This document shows, in pieces, positions 1 through 7,333 of a DNA stretch of 35,386 bases (its first letter is position 1; every line of letters starts with the position of its first letter). The position numbers and the translations under genes are program-made. The stretch is from Entomortierella parvispora (Eukaryota > Mortierellomycota > Mortierellomycetes > Mortierellales > Mortierellaceae), in contig CAUYJH010000083.1 in NCBI GenBank assembly GCA_963573315.1, positions 1 to 35,386 on the forward strand, written 5' to 3'. The notes under the pieces are model-generated. The model ran no database searches. It was not told where the DNA came from and saw nothing but the letters and a program-made list of their open reading frames with translations.

Positions 1-33
1 GGATGGCGGATGGCGCGTACTTTGACTCCCTTC

Positions 34-60
34 GATGGATGGATGGACGGATGGATGGAC
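34..60 (+). repeat. GATG tetranucleotide microsatellite
   Basis: Six to seven tetramers, GATG/GGAT with one GGAC interruption in the middle and one at the end. The interruption pattern is the same in all ten copies, so the tract has not expanded or contracted since the array was homogenised. On the minus strand it reads as a His-Pro-Ser run inside a long open frame. Confidence 0.9.
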
Positions 61-181
61 GACGCGTTCTTGTTTACTTGAAGCGGGACTGCTTTTTGTG
101 TTGACTGGTGGCAAGCCAGCCGCAGCAGAAAAGCTGGCAGGCAGGGGAGGCGTTCTTGGTGGGCGGTCACCACTGAAAGCG

Positions 182-205
182 TGCAAAGATGCAAGGGTGC
201 AAGGA
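182..205 (+). repeat. Short 8-bp tandem repeat, three copies
   Basis: TGCAAAGA, TGCAAGGG and TGCAAGGA follow one another without spacing. They differ at two positions. No function is suggested by the sequence; a similar TGCAAGGG occurs once more at about 599. Confidence 0.8.
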
Positions 206-848
206 CCGAGCATGCTCCAAAGAGCCGGGGTTGCTGTGGAGTCTCTGAAAGCGAGCCTCTGAAAGCAGCGGATGTTGTTGAAAGGCCGGTGGCCTCTGGC
301 GGAGTTGAAGGTAGCCAGTTGAGAGGCGCTACCCTCGGTCTCTTTGTAGGGAAGAGACGTTCTTGAAGGACAGCGGGCGGCAGAGGACAGAGCTTTCTTT
401 TGGAGAGCGAAGCGCGTCACCAGAGAGGCAGATGGAGCTGGTATTTTTCAGGAACTGGGTCTCTTGAGACCTGGCTTATGCTTCTCTGGGCCCGAGACGA
501 GAGCTCAGCACTTGTGCTTGTTACTGACCACGCGGTTTGAAGAACGCGCGCTAGCCTGGGCTGTGCTGCAGTGCTACAAGAGACTACAGGATAGACATGC
601 AAGGGGGCGTTAGTGACTGAAGTACACAAACGAAGGCCTAGGAAGTAGGGCGCAAGGGATTTTTTTGTTTGGCTGGATTTCATATATTTTAGTTCAGCTC
701 AGAGCATACCTTAAAAAAAACACGAGCCGTGCTCTTGTGTCTGAGTTGCACGCGAGTGCTGGGCTTGGTTGGACAACCCTTGGAGCCATGGCAGAGATGG
801 ATCATGACTGAAATGGAAATGTGCATGTGAAATGTCAGTGGGAATGTA
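206..848. other. G-rich left part of the unit, no gene recognised
   Basis: This 640-base stretch has no recognisable gene. It holds small inverted repeats, such as AGGCC/GGCCT around 283-295 and GGTCTC/GAGACC at 458-471, a T7 run near 660 and the A8 run near 713. Only short open frames (88 and 68 codons, minus strand) cover it, and neither resembles a known protein. Confidence 0.6.
458..471. repeat. Inverted repeat GGTCTC-TT-GAGACC
   Basis: Perfect 6-bp arms separated by two bases, present in every copy. It could form only a small stem. It is not followed by a T run, so it does not resemble a terminator. Confidence 0.7.
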
Positions 849-870
849 GGGTGGGTGTGGGGAGGAGGGG
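849..870 (+). other. G-quadruplex motif, plus strand
   Basis: Four G runs (849-851, 853-855, 859-862, 867-870) with loops of 1, 3 and 4 bases fit the standard G3+N1-7 quadruplex rule. It is followed by a purine tract that grades into A-rich sequence up to about 905. The motif occurs in all ten copies: 4516, 8182, 11849, 15515, 19181 (loop lengthened by an extra GT), 22849, 26515, 30180 and 33846 are the other starts. Folding is inferred from sequence only. Confidence 0.8.
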
Positions 871-948
871 AGGTGGTGAGAGAGAAAAAAAAGAAAACAA
901 AAAATCAGCGCGCGCATTTTTGTATCTGCAGCGGAGAGGTCTGGTCCC

Positions 949-1005
949 GTGTAAACGGTCTGAACGGTCTAACCCTGTGTAAACGGTCGAACACCGTGTA
1001 AACAA
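949..1005 (+). repeat. GTGTAAAC repeat cluster
   Basis: GTGTAAAC occurs three times, at 949-956, 977-984 and 996-1003, each followed by CGGTC or AACGGTC. The third reads TGTAAACAA, a consensus-like forkhead-factor site in animals and fungi. The core and its CGGTC tail are related to two more distant elements of the unit at 2608-2620 and 3231-3243. Binding by any factor is speculative; the repetition itself is plain. Confidence 0.75.
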
Positions 1006-1273
1006 CGGTCCAGCTACATGGCCAGATAGCCCTTTTCCCTTCTTTTCCATGCACACTCGGTCCGGTGGCTTGAACGCAATTACGAAGGTGGACCTTGTCC
1101 TAGGGTCCGCAAGAGAGGTTCATTCCTACAAGTGGCACGCGTACCAACATTGTCTTTGAAGTTCTCGGAGAGGGAGGAGGCACCGTGGAGAATGGAGAAT
1201 CAGATGGCACTGGCTGCATCCCACCATAGCTCGGGGGGGGGGGTTTTGTTCTCATGCCTCCGTCTACCTGTCA
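1006..1273. other. Stretch with no gene recognised, holding a G11 run
   Basis: No gene or notable structure is seen apart from the uninterrupted run of 11 G at 1233-1243 followed by TTTT. The run length is 11 in all ten copies. On the minus strand it is a C11 run. Confidence 0.7.
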
Positions 1274-1650
1274 GATCCTGAAAACTGGAAGGAGGAAGAC
1301 GTCTCCTCAGTGAAGATATCTGTCGTGTTGGATCCGATCATCGGATCCTGGACCCTGGATCCATAAAGGTTGCGGTGGAGGGTCCATCTCTCTTTTTAAT
1401 GACCGATCCTTCTCGGGAAAAGAAAAAGAAGCAGACGTGCTCGGTCTTGATATGTTCTGGAGAGTGGTCAGGAGCACAAAAGGAGGCGGGCATCTCCCTT
1501 CTTCCCTGCGTGGATCTGTTGATCTAGGATCTAGGATGGCATCCAGGACGGTGGCGACAAAAGATCCTGTCCTCTCCATTGCACTCAGAGCACTCGAGTC
1601 TCTGCTGCACCCAAAGATCAGCGATGGTGATCGGTACTCTCTCCTGGATC
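1274..1650. repeat. GATC-rich segment
   Basis: Thirteen GATC tetramers lie at 1274, 1331, 1336, 1344, 1358, 1405, 1513, 1521, 1528, 1563, 1616, 1629 and 1647. A random 377-base stretch with equal base use would hold about 1.5. Most sit in a GGATC(C/T) context, several followed by TGG or AGG, suggesting a decayed short repeat. The segment is covered on both strands by antiparallel frames of 147 codons (minus, 1307-1750) and 114 codons (plus, 1437-1781); neither matches a family I know. Confidence 0.8.
1330..1348. repeat. Palindrome with 9-bp arms, GGATCCGAT-C-ATCGGATCC
   Basis: Perfect 9-bp arms around a single central C make a 19-bp dyad. A further GGATCC lies at 1357-1362. Other copies are at 4997, 8663, 12330, 15996, 19664, 23330, 26996, 30661 and 34327. 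Dyads of this kind can be protein-binding sites, but no specific factor is indicated. Confidence 0.85.
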
Positions 1651-1799
1651 TCTGGCGCTCCCCCCGAGGACAAAAGTCGACAAGTCTTGGGGCGACTGCA
1701 ACCAACACATCCTCCCCGTCACCAAGCAGCCATGTAGCCGGCACCCCCATCTCGCGTCAAAGCCATACCGCACTCGCCTAGTATTTTCCAACCTACTGT

Positions 1800-1854
1800 A
1801 CTTCTCAACCTTCTTCTCAACCTATATATCTACTTCTCAGCCTACTTCTCAACC
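1800..1854 (+). repeat. 12-bp pyrimidine minisatellite (TACTTCTCAACC-like)
   Basis: ACTTCTCAACC (1800-1810), TTCTTCTCAACC (1811-1822), TACTTCTCAGCC (1831-1842) and TACTTCTCAACC (1843-1854) form four related units. TATATATC (1823-1830) is inserted between the second and third. The TATATAT could be read as a TATA-like element on either strand, but nothing around it supports a promoter. Confidence 0.8.
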
Positions 1855-1859
1855 TAGTG

Positions 1860-2560
1860 AACGTTTCATTCAATTTGGTGGGGACCTGATGACCTTTGTT
1901 TTCTTGATCAACTATTACTTCAAGAGATTCATGTTGTCATTGTTGACGAACACTGCTCGGTTCCTCTCATCAGGAATATTGAAAAGAGTTGACATTTCTT
2001 TTTTTATTTATTGTACAGTGATCGCGCGTTTACTTCTTAGTCTGTGGTCACTCAAAGGAACAAGATCGATGATGGGTCTCTGTATTAAAATCACGAAGAG
2101 AACAGAAAGATGGCATCCATTCAAAGGTACAAGGACAATACGGTCCCAGGGGCCATGGGTTCGATCTCGAAGAGAAGAGCGGCACCGCATCACGTTGGAA
2201 GTGACCGTTCCCCGCCAAGCGATGGAGAGGAGAAGTGAGCAACAGTCAACGACAAAAAAATAGAGAACTCTTGACAAAGTACCTCACCAAAGGCCGAGAT
2301 CACCCCTCATACACAAATCCAGCCTATCAAAATAGCTAAAAGTACACACCAGTATGCAGAGGAGGACATGATGAAGGACTCCTAGAGTCGATCGATCCTC
2401 ACACGACATCTGGCTTGATGCGCACTCTTCTTCGCCTATGATATGGAAGGTATAGGGTAGAGTTTGGATCTCGGAAAAGGGCTTCAGAGGACTGTAATGA
2501 TCAGAGAGAGACTCTAGTCGGCCTGCGTTGACAATGCTCCTCTCGTTCACGAGGATGGGG
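1860..2560. other. AT-richer middle of the unit, no gene recognised
   Basis: This 700-base segment holds overlapping frames on both strands: plus 1889-2263 (124 codons, two hydrophobic stretches in the first 50 residues, then a very basic tail), minus 2008-2277 (89 codons) and minus 2284-2604 (106 codons). None resembles a known family, and none has a clear start context or codon bias. The overlap of frames on both strands is what chance gives in such sequence. A GGTTCGATCTC at 2159-2169 resembles a polymerase III B box but has no matching A box or cloverleaf. Confidence 0.5.
2003..2012 (-). promoter_or_regulatory. Possible polyadenylation signal AATAAATAAA, minus strand
   Basis: Read on the minus strand, two overlapping AATAAA hexamers occur exactly at the stop codon of the 89-codon minus frame. 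AATAAA is the canonical cleavage and polyadenylation signal in animals and is also used in plants. The hexamer is common by chance in AT-rich DNA and no transcript evidence is available, so this is a weak call. Confidence 0.2.
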
Positions 2561-2583
2561 TGGGTGAGGACACGGTGCGGGGT

Positions 2584-2641
2584 TTGGTTCCTAAGAAGTG
2601 GCAAGACTATGTAAATGGTCAGTGGACGCTATCAAGACGCG
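2584..2641 (+). repeat. Internal repeat A
   Basis: A 58-bp block that recurs at 3207-3264 with 54 of 58 positions identical. It carries GTAAATGGTC, a relative of the GTGTAAACGGTC elements near 950. It is followed after about 60 bp by CTCAGAG and a G/C-rich stretch, an arrangement that is also seen after the second block. Confidence 0.9.
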
Positions 2642-2710
2642 GTTGCACCTCTATTGCAATTAACCTAGCCAGGGGCTTCCCACCAGCCGCAGAGGTGTTT
2701 CTCAGAGTGG

Positions 2711-2745
2711 CCCCCCCATCTCCCCCACACCCCGCACCCGCACCC
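2711..2745 (-). other. G-quadruplex / i-motif tract, minus strand
   Basis: On the plus strand five C runs (7, 5, 4, 3 and 3) are separated by 3 to 4 bases. The minus strand therefore carries five G runs with short loops, a strong G-quadruplex pattern, and the plus strand could form an i-motif. Other copies are at 6378, 10044, 13711, 17377, 21045, 24711, 28377 and 32042. Confidence 0.75.
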
Positions 2746-2764
2746 AAGCCCATCCCTCCACTCT

Positions 2765-2907
2765 CACCCCCTTCTGCTATTGTCCACCTGTAGGTGGGGC
2801 CCCAACCATCTTCCGTGAATGGAGGTAGCCGCGGAGGAGGAGTTTTCTGGGCCAGGATGGCGCTTACCCCCCCCCCCCCCCTCTCCCTCTCCCTCTTGTC
2901 CTCTCTT
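2765..2907 (+). repeat. Internal repeat B, first copy
   Basis: Block of 143 bp duplicated in tandem at 2934-3070. In order it contains CACCTGTAGGTG, the 10-bp palindrome TGGGGCCCCA (2795-2804), AATGGAGGTAGC, a purine-rich part, a C run of 15 (2867-2881; 14 in most copies, 13 in copy 8) and the mirror-symmetric tract TCTCCCTCTCCCTCT (2882-2896). Homology to the second copy probably starts somewhat earlier, at about 2740. Confidence 0.88.
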
Positions 2908-2933
2908 TGCATCCAACGCCCTCACCCAGCCCA

Positions 2934-3070
2934 CACCCCCTTCTGCAATTATGCACCTGTAGGTGGGGCCCCAACCATCTTCCGATAATGGAGACAGCCG
3001 CGGAGGAGGTGTTTCTGGGTCAGGATGGTGCTTAACCCCCCCCCTCTCCCTCTCCCTCTTGTCCTCTCTT
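2934..3070 (+). repeat. Internal repeat B', second copy
   Basis: About 90% identical to the first copy by eye, with the same order of elements: TGGGGCCCCA at 2964-2973, a shorter C run (nine, 3036-3044) and the same mirror tract at 3045-3059. The C9 run is constant in all copies, unlike the longer run of the first B block. A more decayed third relative may begin at 3603, where an 11-base match (ATGGAGGTAGC) to B is seen. Confidence 0.88.
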
Positions 3071-3157
3071 CGCCACCTAAAGTCTTCATTGAAATTCACA
3101 CAAGCGCCATAGACGCCTTGTCTTGGAGCGCTTAGCCCACTGCCATTACCTTGTTTG
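3071..3157 (+). repeat. Internal repeat C
   Basis: TCATTGAAA, TTCACACA, GAAGCGCT-like and CACTGCCATTACCTTGT blocks appear here (core 3086-3157) and again in the same order at 3412-3487, with several substitutions and small indels. With A and A' this shows an older duplication of a larger A-to-C segment. Confidence 0.8.
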
Positions 3158-3206
3158 AGCTCAAAGGGGTGGACGACCTGAATGGAATGTGATCCTTGCG
3201 GAAGAC

Positions 3207-3264
3207 TTGGTTCCTAAGAAGTGGAAAGACTGTGTAAATGGTCAGCGGACGCTACCAAGACGCG
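3207..3264 (+). repeat. Internal repeat A', second copy
   Basis: The second A block, 623 bp downstream of the first, differing at four positions. It is followed directly by another CGTGTAAAC (3263-3271). The interval between A' and C' is much shorter than between A and C because no full B block is present. Confidence 0.9.
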
Positions 3265-3402
3265 TGTAAACCCACTTTGTACAGATGTCTCTCAGAGGTC
3301 GGCCCCAGCCTCACTCACTCCCTTCGACTTTATCCACGGAGGGGGCCAGATCACTACATAACAGTGCCAGCCGAAGAAGGTTGAGGACAGCCAGCCCACC
3401 GC

Positions 3403-3487
3403 CACTATTCATCATTGAAACTTCACACAGGCACCAAAGGACGCCCTGCCCTGAAGCGCTGAGGCCACTGCCATTACCTTGTCTTTG
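3403..3487 (+). repeat. Internal repeat C', second copy
   Basis: Counterpart of C, core 3412-3487, introduced by a shared CGCCAC. It contains CACTGCCATTACCTTGT unchanged. It lies just before the ATGGAT hexamer tract. Confidence 0.78.
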
Positions 3488-3502
3488 TCCAGGAGCCGAC
3501 GG

Positions 3503-3530
3503 TATGGATGGAATATGGATATGGATATGG
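3503..3530 (+). repeat. ATGGAT hexamer microsatellite
   Basis: Four imperfect to perfect ATGGAT/ATGGAA units followed by ATGGTCCATG. On the minus strand it reads as alternating His-Ile in a long open frame, which is a sign that this frame is repeat-derived. Confidence 0.85.
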
Positions 3531-3667
3531 TCCATGTGTCCAGTGCTTGGTCCTGTGCATCCACTTGGCCCCGAAGAAATAATAGTAATAGCCGTACCAT
3601 GGATGGAGGTAGCACCGATGAGATGGCTAGGATGGGAGAGGAGAAAGCTGTCCTCTTCTTGGGCTTT

Positions 3668-6600
3668 GGATGGCGGATGGCGCGTACTTTGACTCCCTTC
3701 GATGGATGGATGGACGGATGGATGGACGACGCGTTCTTGTTTACTTGAAGCGGGACTGCTTTTTGTGTTGACTGGTGGCAAGCCAGCCGCAGCAGAAAAG
3801 CTGGCAGGCAGGGGAGGCGTTCTTGGTGGGCGGTCACCACTGAAAGCGTGCAAAGATGCAAGGGTGCAAGGACCGAGCATGCTCCAAAGAGCCGGGGTTG
3901 CTGTGGAGTCTCTGAAAGCGAGCCTCTGAAAGCAGCGGATGTTGTTGAAAGGCCGGTGGCCTCTGGCGGAGTTGAAGGTAGCCAGTTGAGAGGCGCTACC
4001 CTCGGTCTCTTTGTAGGGAAGAGACGTTCTTGAAGGACAGCGGGCGGCAGAGGACAGAGCTTTCTTTTGGAGAGCGAAGCGCGTCACCAGAGAGGCAGAT
4101 GGAGCTGGTATTTTTCAGGAACTGGGTCTCTTGAGACCTGGCTTATGCTTCTCTGGGCCCGAGACGAGAGCTCAGCACTTGTGCTTGTTACTGACCACGC
4201 GGTTTGAAGAACGCGCGCTAGCCTGGGCTGTGCTGCAGTGCTACAAGAGACTACAGGATAGACATGCAAGGGGGCGTTAGTGACTGAAGTACACAAACGA
4301 AGGCCTAGGAAGTAGGGCGCAAGGGATTTTTTTGTTTGGCTGGATTTCATATATTTTAGTTCAGCTCAGAGCATACCTTAAAAAAAACACGAGCCGTGCT
4401 CTTGTGTCTGAGTTGCACGCGAGTGCTGGGCTTGGTTGGACAACCCTTGGAGCCATGGCAGAGATGGATCATGACTGAAATGGAAATGTGCATGTGAAAT
4501 GTCAGTGGGAATGTAGGGTGGGTGTGGGGAGGAGGGGAGGTGGTGAGAGAGAAAAAAAAGAAAACAAAAAATCAGCGCGCGCATTTTTGTATCTGCAGCG
4601 GAGAGGTCTGGTCCCGTGTAAACGGTCTGAACGGTCTAACCCTGTGTAAACGGTCGAACACCGTGTAAACAACGGTCCAGCTACATGGCCAGATAGCCCT
4701 TTTCCCTTCTTTTCCATGCACACTCGGTCCGGTGGCTTGAACGCAATTACGAAGGTGGACCTTGTCCTAGGGTCCGCAAGAGAGGTTCATTCCTACAAGT
4801 GGCACGCGTACCAACATTGTCTTTGAAGTTCTCGGAGAGGGAGGAGGCACCGTGGAGAATGGAGAATCAGATGGCACTGGCTGCATCCCACCATAGCTCG
4901 GGGGGGGGGGTTTTGTTCTCATGCCTCCGTCTACCTGTCAGATCCTGAAAACTGGAAGGAGGAAGACGTCTCCTCAGTGAAGATATCTGTCGTGTTGGAT
5001 CCGATCATCGGATCCTGGACCCTGGATCCATAAAGGTTGCGGTGGAGGGTCCATCTCTCTTTTTAATGACCGATCCTTCTCGGGAAAAGAAAAAGAAGCA
5101 GACGTGCTCGGTCTTGATATGTTCTGGAGAGTGGTCAGGAGCACAAAAGGAGGCGGGCATCTCCCTTCTTCCCTGCGTGGATCTGTTGATCTAGGATCTA
5201 GGATGGCATCCAGGACGGTGGCGACAAAAGATCCTGTCCTCTCCATTGCACTCAGAGCACTCGAGTCTCTGCTGCACCCAAAGATCAGCGATGGTGATCG
5301 GTACTCTCTCCTGGATCTCTGGCGCTCCCCCCGAGGACAAAAGTCGACAAGTCTTGGGGCGACTGCAACCAACACATCCTCCCCGTCACCAAGCAGCCAT
5401 GTAGCCGGCACCCCCATCTCGCGTCAAAGCCATACCGCACTCGCCTAGTATTTTCCAACCTACTGTACTTCTCAACCTTCTTCTCAACCTATATATCTAC
5501 TTCTCAGCCTACTTCTCAACCTAGTGAACGTTTCATTCAATTTGGTGGGGACCTGATGACCTTTGTTTTCTTGATCAACTATTACTTCAAGAGATTCATG
5601 TTGTCATTGTTGACGAACACTGCTCGGTTCCTCTCATCAGGAATATTGAAAAGAGTTGACATTTCTTTTTTTATTTATTGTACAGTGATCGCGCGTTTAC
5701 TTCTTAGTCTGTGGTCACTCAAAGGAACAAGATCGATGATGGGTCTCTGTATTAAAATCACGAAGAGAACAGAAAGATGGCATCCATTCAAAGGTACAAG
5801 GACAATACGGTCCCAGGGGCCATGGGTTCGATCTCGAAGAGAAGAGCGGCACCGCATCACGTTGGAAGTGACCGTTCCCCGCCAAGCGATGGAGAGGAGA
5901 AGTGAGCAACAGTCAACGACAAAAAAATAGAGAACTCTTGACAAAGTACCTCACCAAAGGCCGAGATCACCCCTCATACACAAATCCAGCCTATCAAAAT
6001 AGCTAAAAGTACACACCAGTATGCAGAGGAGGACATGATGAAGGACTCCTAGAGTCGATCGATCCTCACACGACATCTGGCTTGATGCGCACTCTTCTTC
6101 GCCTATGATATGGAAGGTATAGGGTAGAGTTTGGATCTCGGAAAAGGGCTTCAGAGGACTGTAATGATCAGAGAGAGACTCTAGTCGGCCTGCGTTGACA
6201 ATGCTCCTCTCGTTCACGAGGATGGGGTGGGTGAGGACACGGTGCGGGGTTTGGTTCCTAAGAAGTGGCAAGACTATGTAAATGGTCAGTGGACGCTATC
6301 AAGACGCGGTTGCACCTCTATTGCAATTAACCTAGCCAGGGGCTTCCCACCAGCCGCAGAGGTGTTTCTCAGAGTGGCCCCCCCATCTCCCCCACACCCC
6401 GCACCCGCACCCAAGCCCATCCCTCCACTCTCACCCCCTTCTGCTATTGTCCACCTGTAGGTGGGGCCCCAACCATCTTCCGTGAATGGAGGTAGCCGCG
6501 GAGGAGGAGTTTTCTGGGCCAGGATGGCGCTTACCCCCCCCCCCCCCTCTCCCTCTCCCTCTTGTCCTCTCTTTGCATCCAACGCCCTCACCCAGCCCAC

Positions 6601-7333
6601 ACCCCCTTCTGCAATTATGCACCTGTAGGTGGGGCCCCAACCATCTTCCGATAATGGAGACAGCCGCGGAGGAGGTGTTTCTGGGTCAGGATGGTGCTTA
6701 ACCCCCCCCCTCTCCCTCTCCCTCTTGTCCTCTCTTCGCCACCTAAAGTCTTCATTGAAATTCACACAAGCGCCATAGACGCCTTGTCTTGGAGCGCTTA
6801 GCCCACTGCCATTACCTTGTTTGAGCTCAAAGGGGTGGACGACCTGAATGGAATGTGATCCTTGCGGAAGACTTGGTTCCTAAGAAGTGGAAAGACTGTG
6901 TAAATGGTCAGCGGACGCTACCAAGACGCGTGTAAACCCACTTTGTACAGATGTCTCTCAGAGGTCGGCCCCAGCCTCACTCACTCCCTTCGACTTTATC
7001 CACGGAGGGGGCCAGATCACTACATAACAGTGCCAGCCGAAGAAGGTTGAGGACAGCCAGCCCACCGCCACTATTCATCATTGAAACTTCACACAGGCAC
7101 CAAAGGACGCCCTGCCCTGAAGCGCTGAGGCCACTGCCATTACCTTGTCTTTGTCCAGGAGCCGACGGTATGGATGGAATATGGATATGGATATGGTCCA
7201 TGTGTCCAGTGCTTGGTCCTGTGCATCCACTTGGCCCCGAAGAAATAATAGTAATAGCCGTACCATGGATGGAGGTAGCACCGATGAGATGGCTAGGATG
7301 GGAGAGGAGAAAGCTGTCCTCTTCTTGGGCTTT
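3668..7333 (+). repeat. Array unit, copy 2 (standard)
   Basis: Full copy of exactly 3,666 bp with C14, A8, G11 and C9 runs. Copies 3, 5, 7 and 9 have the same run lengths, so this serves as the reference unit. Confidence 0.97.

Larger units (their letters stand above)
1..3667 (+). repeat. Array unit, copy 1 (C15 variant)
   Basis: Full copy of 3,667 bp. It differs from the standard unit by one extra C in the run at 2867-2881 (15 C instead of 14). The extra base breaks the minus-strand frame that crosses this run in most other copies. The internal elements described below are given in the coordinates of this copy. Confidence 0.97.
3311..4087 (-). other. Longest open frame of the unit (258 codons), probably not a gene
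   Basis: A minus-strand frame that spans the arbitrary join between units and recurs unchanged nine times: 3311, 6977, 10643, 14310, 17976, 21644, 25310, 28975 and 32641 are the lower ends. The predicted protein is rich in Ser, Pro and Thr, with His-Pro-Ser repeats from the GATG tract and His-Ile repeats from the ATGGAT tract. I see no domain, signal peptide or membrane segment. It overlaps a 149-codon minus frame and 135- and 89-codon plus frames over the same bases. Its identity across copies says nothing about selection, because the DNA itself is identical. It is listed only because it is the longest frame. Confidence 0.12.

Noticed and set aside
596-614. CTCF site (CAAGGGGGCG) as in DXZ4-type macrosatellites
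   Set aside because: The AGGGGGCG core fits, but the upstream half of the consensus does not, and the lineage is unknown.
1307-1781. Antiparallel 147-codon (minus) and 114-codon (plus) frames as genes
   Set aside because: They cover the same bases, match no family I recognise, and owe much of their sequence to the GATC-rich repeat.
2159-2169. tRNA gene or tRNA-derived SINE, from the B-box-like GGTTCGATCTC
   Set aside because: Only 9 of 11 B-box positions fit, the flanking bases do not form a T stem, and no A box or cloverleaf is found upstream.
1-3667. rDNA, 5S, U snRNA or spliced-leader gene array
   Set aside because: No conserved rRNA, 5S, U1, U2, U5, U6 or spliced-leader sequence was recognised on either strand. 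The unit is also too short for a complete eukaryotic 45S repeat. GGATCTCGGAA near 2465 and AGGATGGGAGA near 3629 are only short 5S-like matches.
1-3667. Transposon or retrotransposon origin
   Set aside because: No terminal inverted or long terminal repeats, integrase, transposase or reverse transcriptase motifs, target-site duplications or primer-binding site were found.
3311-4087. 258-codon minus-strand frame as a repeated protein gene
   Set aside because: Low-complexity composition driven by GATG and ATGGAT microsatellites, no known domain, and frames overlapping it on both strands. Conservation among copies is only a result of DNA identity.
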